This document shows positions 1-8,138 of a stretch of DNA of 20,719 nt, in pieces. The notes below the pieces were generated by a model. The model was not told where the DNA came from and made no database searches. It saw only the letters and a list, made by a program, of their open reading frames with translations. Each line of letters starts with the position of its first letter. The stretch's first letter is position 1. The stretch spans positions 1 to 20,719 of the forward strand of contig JBDTLH010000256.1 in NCBI GenBank assembly GCA_039934875.1, in the 5' to 3' direction. This DNA is from JBDTLH01 sp039934875 (lineage in GTDB: Bacteria; Acidobacteriota; Terriglobia; Terriglobales; Acidobacteriaceae). Made by a program: the position numbers and the translations under genes.

Positions 1-558
1 GGCGAAGAGCGGTTTCGCCGCGAAGGCGTAGATGCCGGAGTTGATCTCTTTTTCGCTAAGCTGGTCGGGAGTGAGCGCCTTCTGCTCGATGATCTTCGCC
101 ACCTCGACGGGATCGGAGAGCTTGCGAATCACGCGCCCATAGCCGGAGGGATCGGGCGGGATGGTGGTGAGGATGGTCATGGCGGCGTTCTCGCTCAAAT
201 GAAAGTCGCGAAGCTGGGCAATAGTCCGCGGACGGATGAGCGGCGCGTCTCCGCTGAGGACGAGGATGTGGTCGAAGCGGGAGAGGTGTTCGCGGGCGCA
301 TTGGATCGCGTGTCCGGTGCCGCGCTGCTCGGATTGGAGGGCGAAGTTGACGCCCAGGTGCTCGACCGCCCCGCGCACCCGGTCGGCTTCGTGTCCGATG
401 ATTACTGTAACGTCGCTTGCGGGGGCAATGGCAAGCGCCGCGCGGATGACCTGCTCGAGCAGCGGCTTGCCTCCCACCTCGTGCAGTACTTTGGGACGGC
501 GGGATTTGAGGCGCGTGCCCTTGCCAGCCGCCATAATAGCAATTCCAAATTGAGGCAT
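1..558 (-). CDS. glmU: GlmU, bifunctional UDP-GlcNAc pyrophosphorylase / GlcN-1-P acetyltransferase (N-terminal part, cut by window edge)
   Basis: The cytoplasmic enzyme acetylates glucosamine-1-phosphate and couples it to UTP, giving UDP-GlcNAc for peptidoglycan and LPS. Only the first 186 residues are here; the rest of the uridyltransferase domain and the left-handed beta-helix acetyltransferase domain lie beyond position 1. Visible signatures: the nucleotide-binding loop AAGKGTRLKS...PKVLHEVGGKPLL (residues 10-34), QSEQRGTGHA (75-84) for uracil binding, the metal-binding Asp in LSGDAPLI (101-108), GYGRVIR (139-145), the EQK motif near 158-160, and NSGIY (173-177) where many homologues have NTGI. 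The start is the ATG at 558, and the first motif sits at the expected distance from it. No strong ribosome-binding site is visible. The gene follows yvcK on the same strand after a 145-base gap that holds an octamer inverted array. Confidence 0.96.
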   Translation of the reverse strand, partial: MPQFGIAIMAAGKGTRLKSRRPKVLHEVGGKPLLEQVIRAALAIAPASDVTVIIGHEADRVRGAVEHLGVNFALQSEQRGTGHAIQCAREHLSRFDHILVLSGDAPLIRPRTIAQLRDFHLSENAAMTILTTIPPDPSGYGRVIRKLSDPVEVAKIIEQKALTPDQLSEKEINSGIYAFAAKPLFA

Positions 559-612
559 GTGAGCTAGTTTACTTGAGAGGCTATTCACCACGGAGACACG
601 GATTGGTGGCTG

Positions 613-702
613 ATTGTCGAATTGTCAAATTGTAGAATTGACGAATTCAATGGGGTTGTCGAATTCAATTTTGCAAATTCGACAATCCGACAATTCGACA
701 AT
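613..702. repeat. Octamer short-tandem array with inverted halves (word ATTGTCGA / TCGACAAT)
   Basis: Four consecutive octamers run from 613 to 644: ATTGTCGA, ATTGTCAA, ATTGTAGA, ATTGACGA. After a degenerate centre (645-678), three consecutive octamers of the reverse complement run from 679 to 702: TCGACAAT, CCGACAAT, TCGACAAT. The outermost 14 bases (613-626 and 689-702) are a perfect inverted repeat, so the array can fold into a long imperfect hairpin. It begins one base past the yvcK stop codon (704-706) and ends about 55 bases before the glmU start, filling most of the gap between them. It is much more AT-rich than its surroundings. A hairpin that attenuates or processes the yvcK-glmU transcript is possible but not shown. 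Confidence 0.85.
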
Positions 703-703
703 T

Positions 704-1747
704 TCAAAGGGGGCGGCCGCGGTATCCCAGCGCGACCAGCTCGCGTGCGACGCGATCACAGGCGTGGCGCAGCACACGTCCTTCGGCGGCGAAGGGGCCA
801 CAAATGGGCGCCACGCCGAGTTGTTCGATGGCTTCGGCGTCGGTCGCGATCTGCTCGGCGGATTCCGTGGCGTACTGTTGGCGCAGCTCGGGGGAGACCG
901 GCGTGGCGTTAAGCAGCGCGTAGTCAAAGAGCCTCTGGCCTCCGGAGTGCTGGTGGATAGTTGAGATGTGCTGCGAGGCGGTGAGGCCCAGGCTCTCGTT
1001 CGCCTGGGTCATGAGGTTGCAGATGAAGACGCGGACTGCGCCGGCGTTGGCGATGGCTTCGGCGATGCCGCTCACCAGCAGGTTGGGGATGATGCTGGTG
1101 AAGAGCGAGCCGGGACCGATGGTGATGAGGTCGGCGTCGCGGATGGCGTCGAGCGTCTCCGGCAGGGGGCGCGGGTTGGCGGGGACCATGCGGAGTTCGA
1201 CGATGCGCTTTTTGCTGGCGGTAATGTTGACCTCGCCGCGCACGGTGGAGTTGTCATCCATGAGTGCATCGAGTTGCACGTCGGCGTTGGTGGCGGGAAC
1301 GATGTGCCCGCGGGTAGTAAGAATTTCCGAGGCTTCGCGCACCGCGACGGAGAAGTCTCCGGTGATGGAGGCGAGGGCGGCGAGGAAGAGGTTGCCGAAG
1401 TTGTGGCCTTCGAGCCCCTCACCGGCGGTGAAGCGGTACTGGAAGAGGCGGGCGAGCAGAGCTTCATCCTCGGAGAGGGCGACCAGGCAGTTGCGAATAT
1501 CGCCCGGGGGAAGCATGTTGAGTTCGGCGCGCAGCCGTCCGCTGGAACCGCCATTGTCGGTAACGGTCACGACGGCCGTGAGGTCCACAATGTGTGGTTC
1601 GTCGGGTTGAAAAGCGGTAGGCGCGGGATGGGTGGTGCTGGAGCTGTTCGGCGGTACGAAGTGCTTGAGGCCGCGGAGAATGGTGGAGAGTCCGGTGCCG
1701 CCTCCGATCGCGACCACTTTAAGGCCGCCGCGTTGAAGAGAATCCAT
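704..1747 (-). CDS. yvcK: YvcK/CofD-like protein (gluconeogenesis factor / cell-wall regulator family)
   Basis: Member of the YvcK (UPF0052, CofD-like) family. Bacillus YvcK is needed for growth and cell shape on gluconeogenic carbon sources and binds UDP-sugars. Counting from the ATG at 1747 (347 residues), the Rossmann-type loop VVAIGGGTGLS spans about 11-21, TDNGGSSGRLR about 63-73, PPGDIRN 80-86 and GHNFGNL 114-120; all are family hallmarks. A Ser/Pro-rich segment of about 20 residues (around 32-53) between the first strand and the NGGSSG motif looks like an insertion. A TTG nine bases upstream (1756) would overlap the preceding TPR gene's stop by four bases. Neither start has a well-spaced ribosome-binding site; the ATG is preferred. 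The gene is tightly packed behind the TPR gene, so the two are probably co-transcribed. Confidence 0.93.
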   Translation of the reverse strand: MDSLQRGGLKVVAIGGGTGLSTILRGLKHFVPPNSSSTTHPAPTAFQPDEPHIVDLTAVVTVTDNGGSSGRLRAELNMLPPGDIRNCLVALSEDEALLARLFQYRFTAGEGLEGHNFGNLFLAALASITGDFSVAVREASEILTTRGHIVPATNADVQLDALMDDNSTVRGEVNITASKKRIVELRMVPANPRPLPETLDAIRDADLITIGPGSLFTSIIPNLLVSGIAEAIANAGAVRVFICNLMTQANESLGLTASQHISTIHQHSGGQRLFDYALLNATPVSPELRQQYATESAEQIATDAEAIEQLGVAPICGPFAAEGRVLRHACDRVARELVALGYRGRPL

Positions 1748-1752
1748 CCTGG

Positions 1753-2328
1753 TCAACTGCGCCAGTGGGGTGACGCGGTTTCGCCGAGGGACTCAGGATA
1801 GAGCAGCTCAGTGAAGCGAGGATCGTCCGCCATGTTCTGAAAATCGCCATCGTTGCGCGCCTGGATGCGGTTGCGCGGGTTGAGGTCGATGGAGCGCCGC
1901 AGATGGCGCAGCGCCTCCTCGGAGCGGCCCGCCATGCAGCTCAGGACGGCCAGCCCATAGTGCGCGTAATCCGCTTCGGGCCAGCCCTTGGCGACCTTTT
2001 CGAGCTGGCTGCGGGCCTCGTCATTGCGGCCTTCATTCATCAGAACGACGGAGTAATCGTATTGCTCTTCCGGCGACTTGGGCGATTTGGAGCCCTCCCC
2101 ATCATCGAGCTTGGCGGAGCAGGCATTGAGGTGGACGCGGACGCGGTCGGCGATGTGGCGGGGAGCGCTGGCGCTCTCCAGCAGCTTTTCAAACGCCGCT
2201 TTGGCGCGATCGTACTTGCGGTCATGCATCATGCGCAACGCCGCTTCATAGTGGCCGAGCGCGGCGGCTTGCTCGAGGGCCGCGGTATTTGCTGGTTGCT
2301 GGATCGGTGCTGCTTTCTTGATCGCCAT
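1753..2328 (-). CDS. TPR-repeat protein
   Basis: A 191-residue protein with no signal peptide, so probably cytoplasmic. Helical tetratricopeptide-like repeats are visible at about residues 26-59 (HYEAALRMMHDRKYDRAKAAF), 87-120 (EEQYDYSVVLMNEGRNDEA) and 120-153 (DYAHYGLAVLSCMAGRSEEA). A charged, Gly/Ser/Lys-rich linker lies around 74-87. The C-terminal DGDFQNMADDPRFTELL resembles the capping segment often seen after a last TPR. Such proteins are scaffolds for protein contacts; the partner cannot be read from the sequence. The purine-rich AGAGAAG just before the ATG is a reasonable ribosome-binding site. The stop lies within a few bases of the yvcK start, so a functional link with YvcK is plausible but is only inference from position. 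Confidence 0.88.
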   Translation of the reverse strand: MAIKKAAPIQQPANTAALEQAAALGHYEAALRMMHDRKYDRAKAAFEKLLESASAPRHIADRVRVHLNACSAKLDDGEGSKSPKSPEEQYDYSVVLMNEGRNDEARSQLEKVAKGWPEADYAHYGLAVLSCMAGRSEEALRHLRRSIDLNPRNRIQARNDGDFQNMADDPRFTELLYPESLGETASPHWRS

Positions 2329-2405
2329 ATACTTCTCTATTAAGCGGAGTTATAGCGGGTCGCAGCGCTCCGCGTCAACTGGACATTCTACTTAGATTTG
2401 GCTAC

Positions 2406-2834
2406 TTAGATTTTGTTCAGGTTGATGCTGTTGAAGTCGCCGTGGATGATTCCGTCGCGGATCTGCTTTGCGCTCTTGCCCTGCTTCAGCATCTGGTTGG
2501 CATAGTAGAGCTCTTGCAGGCAGGTGCCACACTGCGCGCCGTGTTCATCCGTGAAGCAACTGCGCAGGCTGTTATGCCCCAGGTGCTGGTCGCAGTGGCA
2601 GTAGCAGGGCAACTGATGGAGGGTGCGCTGGATGCGGGCGGCAATCAGATATGCCCGCTCCTGGAATCCATAGCGCCGGGAGCCGGGCGAGAGCTGGGCC
2701 GGGGCCAGTATGGGCGGCAGCTGGGCGCCCACTGCGGGAGGCTTGGCGTTGTAGGCGGGCACGTCCTGCTGTGCCAAGGCAGGGAGAGAGAGCGGGAGGA
2801 GCAGGGCCGCGGTGAGCAGGACGCGAAGTTTCAT
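2406..2834 (-). CDS. Secreted PCYCGC-motif (here PCYCHC) cysteine-rich small protein
   Basis: A 142-residue exported protein. Residues 1-21 form a signal peptide ending in LPALA before QQ. A Pro-rich mature N-terminus (about 24-50) follows, then a cysteine/histidine cluster: PCYCHC at 76-81, H84, H87, C93, C102 and C105 (QCGTC). The layout matches the family of uncharacterised exported proteins named for a PCYCGC motif; the fifth residue is His instead of Gly. The C-terminal LKQGKSAKQIRDGIIHGDF resembles helices in that family. The Cys/His pattern suggests metal or cofactor binding outside the cytoplasm, but the function is unknown. GGGAG lies 11 bases before the ATG. It stands between tamB and the TPR gene on the same strand, with gaps of 279 and 77 bases. 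Confidence 0.82.
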   Translation of the reverse strand: MKLRVLLTAALLLPLSLPALAQQDVPAYNAKPPAVGAQLPPILAPAQLSPGSRRYGFQERAYLIAARIQRTLHQLPCYCHCDQHLGHNSLRSCFTDEHGAQCGTCLQELYYANQMLKQGKSAKQIRDGIIHGDFNSINLNKI

Positions 2835-3113
2835 GGAAAGATTTTACTCCCAGAGAGCAGAAGCGACCACTGGGAACAGAGGATGCACGAAGGGAGACGG
2901 AGGAGAGGCAAGGGTCGAGCCGGGGCCGGAATCCCCGTGAGATCGCTTAGCTGGGGAATAGGGCCTCTAAGGGCCTGGAAGAGCCGTGCAAAGCGTGATC
3001 ATAATGGCTCAAAAAACGTCGAAATCGATCACAAAAACGCTCAAAAGCACGCTTTTTGCGCGCACGGCCACGGAACCTTAGGGGCTTAGGTTGATTATCG
3101 GGTGAATCCCTGT
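2835..3113. other. Intergenic gap between tamB and the PCYCGC-type gene
   Basis: This 279-base gap holds no convincing gene. Positions 3009-3060 are AT-rich compared with the neighbourhood and repeat a loose word, CTCAAAAAACG / CACAAAAACGC / CTCAAAAGCACGC, followed by an opposed GCTTTTTGCGCGC. This gives short A-rich versus T-rich arms but no clean terminator. GGGCCT occurs twice within 16 bases near 2966-2981. The promoter of the PCYCGC-type gene should lie here on the minus strand, but no box could be picked with confidence. Confidence 0.4.
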
Positions 3114-6100
3114 CTATCGCCGTCGCTGGCGCAGGCGCACGTCAATGCTGAGCACTCCGTATTGGTCGCGCACGCCTACGATGGAGATGTTTTTGTTGAC
3201 GTTGTACTCCACCTGGATGAGCTGCTGGTTGCTCTGCGTCGGGTAGGTCACGAAGGTGACGGTCAAATTGCTGGAGACGGACTGCTCGACGGTGATGCTC
3301 GGCTTGTTGTTGTCGAGACCTCCGCCCTGGGGATCAATCTTCACTCTGCTGATGCCAAAGAGCTTCTGGATGCGGCTGCTGACGGCGGCGTTGAGTGCCT
3401 CCCCTAAGACGGCGTTCTGCGCGGATTCGGTGAAGCTGGTCTGGTTCTGCGAATTGGCGGTCTCCTCGGTAGTGCGCTGAAAGGCGAGCAGGGAGATGAT
3501 ATCGGTGGTGGAGAGCGGCGGCTCGGAGCGGTAGGTGGTGCTGAGGCGGTCGATGGGGCCGTGGAAGCCGAGGGTGATGTCGTAATCGCGGATGGTGGCG
3601 GATGCCTCGACGTTCAGGATGGGATCGATGCGCAGCGCATTGGTGAAGGTGATATCGCCGCGCTCCAGATGGTATTTGGTTCCCTGGAAGAGTATGTCGC
3701 CCTCGGCGATGTTGATACGGCCCAGCAAGATGGGATTCAGCACCGATCCGCGGACGTTGAGGTCAATTTCACCGGAGAGCGTTGCCAGCGAGGTCTGGAC
3801 CGCAAGCTGGGGGGCGGATGATACGTGGACGTTCAGCCGCAGGCGGTTGGCGATTGAGGTCGGGTCGGGAGTGGAGGGAGGCTCTTTGCTTTGGGCAATG
3901 TAGCGTGCAAGGTCGAATTGCTGGGTCATGGCGAACTTGGTGATCACCACGTCTCCGCTGAGGGTTGCGCCGCGCAAAGTGCCGGTGAGTCGGAGGTCGG
4001 CGTTGGCGACCACGCTGGTGCCCTGATAACGGACGCGGACATCGTTGCCGGTCGCGGTCAGGTCGAAGAGCAGCCCGTTGCGGTAGGTGGCAAAGCCTGC
4101 GATGTTGAGTTGGCCGCCTCCGGTTTGAGCCGTGAGCTGCTGTACCTGCAAACGGTCCTGGGTAAAGACCAACTTGCCGTTCATGTTGCTGAGGCCATTG
4201 GGCAGGTCAAGAAAGGCGACGGCGGCGTTTCGAAGGTCGATCTCGCCCTGTAGGTTGGGGTGAGCTAGCGTGCCTCGCGCGGTGACGCTGATGGTGGTAA
4301 TTCCACTCGAAGAGACGTCGGAGTTAAAGCTTTGCAGCAGTTTCAGGTTCACTTTGCCGTTGAGGTTGGCGTTCAATGCTTTGGCGCCGGTGAGCGCGAG
4401 GGAACCGCTGGCGACGAGATCGGTATCGGGGCCGACCAAGTCAAGCTGTTGCAGTTGCACCACTTGATTTGCGAGGGCAAAGCGGATCGGCCCCTGGTTT
4501 TGTAGCCTAAAGCTTCCAACGGAGAGGCTGAGCGAGGGAATTTCGCCCTTAGCGGTGAGCAGCGCAGGCTTCTTCAGCGGGCCGGCGACATCGAAATATC
4601 CGTTGACGCGAGATTGTCCGGTGACGTTGCCCTGGGTGTACATCTTGAGCAGCGGAGCGAAATCGAAATCGGAAAAAACGGCATGCGCGGTGCCTGGAAA
4701 GTCTCCACGCAGACGCACGGTCCCGTTTAGATTGAGCTTCGCGATGCGGCTGTTGGCGGTGCTGGCGGTGAAGTGGAGGGTGTCACCCTGGGTCTTGCCG
4801 TCAAAGATAACCGCGCCGATCTTCTCGCCGTTCATCACCGCATTGGAGATTTGCAAGTGGGCGTCCACGCTGGGCGCCTGTACGGTGCCGCTGGCCTGCG
4901 CGGTGAATTCGGCCGTGCCACCCAGGTGCGTGCTGCCCTTTTGCAGTTGCTTGAAGTGCGCCAGGTTGAATCCTGAGCCGGTGATCTTTGCGCTGAATGC
5001 CTTGCTGGTCAGGTTGTAATTTCCGGAGCCATTGACCACTCCGCCATCTTCGGCCAGGGAGAGGCGGCCAATCCGCAGCTCTTGTCCGGCAAGATGCAGA
5101 TCGGCCTGTAAGGTCTTGAAGGGCTGCCCGTAGGCGCTGCCGTTAGCGATCTGAACAGCTCCGCCGCCGCTAAGATTTTCGGCCGTGCCGGATGCGTTGA
5201 GATTTGCCTGCAACGTGCCGCTTACCGGGTAGTCATACCCGGCGATGGCCTGTATATCTTTGAGCATCGCATTCTTGACGTTTACTTTGGCGTGAAAGGG
5301 AATTTGTTTGGTGGGATACGCGACCTGGCGCCTGCCCACTTGATGGCGTAGCGCGGCGGTGGCGTCGAAGGCGATCGTGGCTGATCCGCGGTGCAAGATG
5401 CCGTTGCTTACGGAGAGCGCGGCGGGGGTGTAGTCGAGATCGGTGCTGAGTGAATCCCAATGGATGGACTTTGCGGGTGCGGTTTTGGGCGCGGGGGCGG
5501 GGGCACTCACGGGAGTTGCCGCCGGGTGTGGCGGCGCGGCGGGGGCCAGCAAGACAGCGAAATTATTGACGGCAAGGTGTCCGTGAAGATGGGGCAGCGT
5601 GAGCGATCCGGTTGCGGCGCCGGTGAATTGCGCGGTGCCGTCGAGCGTCACTGGCGGCTGATCTACCTTGATCGCGGCCAGCAAGGGGGTGAACTCGCCG
5701 AGGTCCGAGGTGTTCAAGGTGAAATGGATGCTGCTGTCCGGCTGGTCATTATTACGATTACGGTTACGATCACGCAAGCCCAGCGTTCCATGTGCGGTGA
5801 GCTGGGTGCCGCGGGTGTGCAGGTCAAGCTGGGCGATAGAGAGGGAGTCCCTTCTGCCGTTGTACTGCGCGTCCAATATGCCTGTCAGGGGCAGCGCCGG
5901 CGGGGGAGCGCCGCGCGGCTCGAAGCGAAGGGAGAGCTTGGCGTTAGCATTGGCGGGGGAGCCGATCCAGTCCGCGAGGACCAGTCCCGAGGCACTCGAA
6001 TCTATGTCGATCTTCTTAAGTGCGGCCGGGGCCTCGTTGGCGACGAGGCGCGCGACGGAGATGCCCGCGAGATCCATTCGTGCCCTGCCCCGCTGCCGTT

Positions 6101-7220
6101 GGCTGTCGCTCCAATCGGCGATGGTGATGGTCCCGCGAGCAGTGCCTCCGAACAATGCCGCGCGCAGGTCTTTCAGCTCCAGCTTACGTGGATCGATGGC
6201 ATAGTCCGCACGAGCGTTCAAGCCGACGAGGTTGGTAGTTCCTTTACGGTAAGACAGATCTTTGATGGTCAGATTGCCGCTCGCGGAATATTGGCTAGCA
6301 TGATATTGGCCTTTACCGGCGAGATCAAGCGTGCCGCCGCGCAACTCTGGCATGTTCAGCAGTTGCGCGGCTTCGGCGGCGCTTAGTGTTGCGTTGTAGT
6401 TGAGGGTTACCCGCGGGTCGTTGAAGTTGACGACGCGACCGCTTGCGTCCAGACTGGAGCGCGGGGAGGACCAGCGCAGCGCTTTGATGTCGGCGTCGGT
6501 GGGATGAAGGGCGATCTGCGCCTCCAGGTTGGAGAGCAGCGGAGGGGTGTTCTTATAGTCGGTCGAAAGAGCGCCTATGCGGATGCTGCTGTCGTACTCA
6601 CGCTGGTTCGGATCGGCGTTGGGGGTGAAGGTAAGATCAACCGCCAGTTTGTCGGCGGTGAGGTTGAAGGGAATCTTGCGATCATTGAGGAGCAGCAGGC
6701 CCTTTGAGATATCGGCTTTATCAACCGCCAGATTGAATACCGTCTGGAGCGGGTCCGCGCTGCTAGAGGTTTGAGTTTTGGGAGTGGGCTGGTTGGTGCT
6801 GCCGTTGGGATAGACGATCAAGTGGACGACAGGATGAGTGACGCCCAGATAGCGCAGCCCGATCTCTTTTTGCCAGAGGGAGATGATTCTGGCGTGGATG
6901 GTGAGGTGGTCGATGTGCGCGTAAGGGACTTCGCCGGGCGCTTCGAGGCCGTGGATGGTCAAATCGTTGATCTCGACATCGAGCTTGGCGATGTTCCATT
7001 GCAGCGACTTGAGCTGGACGCGGCCACCGGTCATAGCTTCGAGCTGCGCCACTACCTTGGAGCGCACGAGGGCATTGAAGCTGGGCGATTTCAGATAGAT
7101 GGCCGCGCCAATGAAGAGGAGGAGCAGCAGGACGCCAATTACAGCCGAGGCCACGCGAATTCGGCGGGGCGGCCTGGCTCCGGTGTTGTCAGGTGCGATC
7201 GGGATGTTCTGCTCCGCCAT
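3114..7220 (-). CDS. tamB: TamB-type translocation/assembly module protein (AsmA-like, DUF490)
   Basis: A 1368-residue envelope protein. TamB-like proteins are anchored in the inner membrane and span the periplasm as a long beta-rich groove. They work with TamA/BamA-type proteins in outer-membrane protein assembly or inter-membrane phospholipid transport. Visible here: a basic N-terminus (RPPRRIR), one membrane segment at about 22-43, an AsmA-like N-terminal region, thousands of bases of repetitive beta-type sequence with recurring G-x-(V/L)-x-(L/I) patterns, a Pro/Ala-rich linker near 555-585, and the conserved C-terminal TamB domain from about 1020 (including GRINIAEGDILFQGTKYHL near 1163 and the closing YGVLSIDVRLRQRRR). 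The length is close to E. coli TamB (about 1260). It is the third gene of a bamA-like / surA-like / tamB series, which fits the assembly role. Confidence 0.93.
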   Translation of the reverse strand: MAEQNIPIAPDNTGARPPRRIRVASAVIGVLLLLLFIGAAIYLKSPSFNALVRSKVVAQLEAMTGGRVQLKSLQWNIAKLDVEINDLTIHGLEAPGEVPYAHIDHLTIHARIISLWQKEIGLRYLGVTHPVVHLIVYPNGSTNQPTPKTQTSSSADPLQTVFNLAVDKADISKGLLLLNDRKIPFNLTADKLAVDLTFTPNADPNQREYDSSIRIGALSTDYKNTPPLLSNLEAQIALHPTDADIKALRWSSPRSSLDASGRVVNFNDPRVTLNYNATLSAAEAAQLLNMPELRGGTLDLAGKGQYHASQYSASGNLTIKDLSYRKGTTNLVGLNARADYAIDPRKLELKDLRAALFGGTARGTITIADWSDSQRQRGRARMDLAGISVARLVANEAPAALKKIDIDSSASGLVLADWIGSPANANAKLSLRFEPRGAPPPALPLTGILDAQYNGRRDSLSIAQLDLHTRGTQLTAHGTLGLRDRNRNRNNDQPDSSIHFTLNTSDLGEFTPLLAAIKVDQPPVTLDGTAQFTGAATGSLTLPHLHGHLAVNNFAVLLAPAAPPHPAATPVSAPAPAPKTAPAKSIHWDSLSTDLDYTPAALSVSNGILHRGSATIAFDATAALRHQVGRRQVAYPTKQIPFHAKVNVKNAMLKDIQAIAGYDYPVSGTLQANLNASGTAENLSGGGAVQIANGSAYGQPFKTLQADLHLAGQELRIGRLSLAEDGGVVNGSGNYNLTSKAFSAKITGSGFNLAHFKQLQKGSTHLGGTAEFTAQASGTVQAPSVDAHLQISNAVMNGEKIGAVIFDGKTQGDTLHFTASTANSRIAKLNLNGTVRLRGDFPGTAHAVFSDFDFAPLLKMYTQGNVTGQSRVNGYFDVAGPLKKPALLTAKGEIPSLSLSVGSFRLQNQGPIRFALANQVVQLQQLDLVGPDTDLVASGSLALTGAKALNANLNGKVNLKLLQSFNSDVSSSGITTISVTARGTLAHPNLQGEIDLRNAAVAFLDLPNGLSNMNGKLVFTQDRLQVQQLTAQTGGGQLNIAGFATYRNGLLFDLTATGNDVRVRYQGTSVVANADLRLTGTLRGATLSGDVVITKFAMTQQFDLARYIAQSKEPPSTPDPTSIANRLRLNVHVSSAPQLAVQTSLATLSGEIDLNVRGSVLNPILLGRINIAEGDILFQGTKYHLERGDITFTNALRIDPILNVEASATIRDYDITLGFHGPIDRLSTTYRSEPPLSTTDIISLLAFQRTTEETANSQNQTSFTESAQNAVLGEALNAAVSSRIQKLFGISRVKIDPQGGGLDNNKPSITVEQSVSSNLTVTFVTYPTQSNQQLIQVEYNVNKNISIVGVRDQYGVLSIDVRLRQRRR

Positions 7221-7274
7221 GGCGCTTATTTGACCTTTGTCATGCAGGGAAGGGCGATTTCAACCAGTACCCCA

Positions 7275-7402
7275 GCGGCTGAAGCCGCCAATTCTTTCAG
7301 TGGCTTATCCCCCGGCTGAAGCCGGGGGTCTACCCAAACCAAGCCGGGGGTCTACCCAAACCTGTGTTTTTCCGCAGCTTATGAAGCTGGGGGTCTGCCC
7401 CG
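7275..7402. repeat. GC-palindrome intergenic element (three palindromes, one 22-base tandem duplication)
   Basis: In the gap between the chaperone gene and tamB, GCGGCTGAAGCCGC (7275-7288) and CCCCCGGCTGAAGCCGGGGG (7309-7328) are palindromes around a GA centre. A 22-base unit starting AAGCCGGGGGTCTACCC is then exactly duplicated in tandem (7319-7340 and 7341-7362). A decayed copy of the same design follows (GCAGCTTATGAAGCTGGGGGTCTGCCC, 7375-7401). A sister element with the same CCCCCGGCT..AGCCGGGGGTCTACCC core lies at 14100-14126. REP-like mobile or structural repeats are the likely class. A transcription or mRNA-stability effect within the operon is possible. Confidence 0.85.
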
Positions 7403-7445
7403 AACTTTTCGAGACATCAAGACATGACATCAAACATACAGTTAA

Positions 7446-8138
7446 TCAGAGTCTCCCTGTGGTCATGCGATCAAAGGGAGGCGCCCTCCAGATGTTTGCT
7501 TGAGAGCGTATCGCCTTCAACCACTGCCCCATGGCTTCATCGATGTTCCGCTCCAGCAGGACCGCCTGGATTTTTGGTTCGACGCTGGCCAGAGAAGGCA
7601 CTGGGGCGCCGCGCTTCTTCATCGCGGGTATGAAGACGCTGTTGTAATACTCGTTGATTTGATGGGGTGTAGCCTGGGCCCCGGCGCGGAAGCGCAAATC
7701 CACAAACTCGAGGACATCGACCTGCTGGCGGAGATGCTCATTCAAGGCGGCCTGATCGAGCCCATACTCGCGGAGCAGTTTTTGCCATGCGGCATCGCTC
7801 GCCGCGGCATGGCGCTGGCGGCGAAGCTCCTGCGTGACCTTGGCCATGCGCTGCTGCTCATCGGCCTCATCGACGCGGGCATGGGCTTCTCGCAATTGCT
7901 GGCTGAGCAGCATGGCGTCAATCATCCGGTTCAGTGCTTCATTGCGTTTCTGGAGGGTGATCTCGCCGGGCGGAGTGCCTTCTATCAACGCCTGGATGCG
8001 CACTTCCTGCTCTACATCGCTCCACAGTATGGGCGCGCCATTCACGGCGGCAACAACACGGTCGAGATAATCGGCGTGCGCCAAGGGTGCGAGAGCCAGC
8101 AGCAGGAGTGAAAGACAGAGATAGCGGAAGATTTTCAT
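7446..8138 (-). CDS. SurA-like periplasmic chaperone lacking a parvulin (PPIase) domain
   Basis: A 230-residue exported protein: signal peptide 1-22 (cleavage after AHA), then a SurA N-terminal-type chaperone domain beginning DYLDRVVAAVNGAPILWSDV (23-42) and continuing through RMIDAMLLSQQLREA (71-85) and helices to about 150. A closing helix (SLASVEPKIQAVLLERNIDEAMGQWLKAIRSQANI, 182-216) resembles the C-terminal helix that packs on this domain in SurA. No parvulin domain lies between them, so isomerase activity is not expected. In E. coli SurA the N- and C-terminal parts carry most chaperone activity, so this is probably an unfolded outer-membrane-protein carrier. Its ATG overlaps the bamA-like stop in TGATG, implying translational coupling with the insertase it would feed. 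Some databases may name it a peptidylprolyl isomerase. Confidence 0.9.
   Translation of the reverse strand: MKIFRYLCLSLLLLALAPLAHADYLDRVVAAVNGAPILWSDVEQEVRIQALIEGTPPGEITLQKRNEALNRMIDAMLLSQQLREAHARVDEADEQQRMAKVTQELRRQRHAAASDAAWQKLLREYGLDQAALNEHLRQQVDVLEFVDLRFRAGAQATPHQINEYYNSVFIPAMKKRGAPVPSLASVEPKIQAVLLERNIDEAMGQWLKAIRSQANIWRAPPFDRMTTGRL

Noticed and set aside
625..703. Extension of a minus-strand coding frame through the octamer array
   Set aside because: The yvcK frame stops at 704-706 with normal family length; open frames in the array arise from its AT-rich repeated words.
968..1801. A 277-codon plus-strand open frame opposite yvcK
   Set aside because: Antisense to the conserved YvcK motifs and of low-complexity Gly/Val/Glu composition.
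5460..6386. A 308-codon plus-strand open frame opposite tamB
   Set aside because: Same mirror effect; Gly/Arg-rich with no motif, no ribosome-binding site, and wholly within tamB.
7275..7402. A CRISPR-like repeat or insertion-sequence end
   Set aside because: Repeat copies are adjacent or nested with no unique spacers of constant length, and there is no transposase or target duplication nearby.
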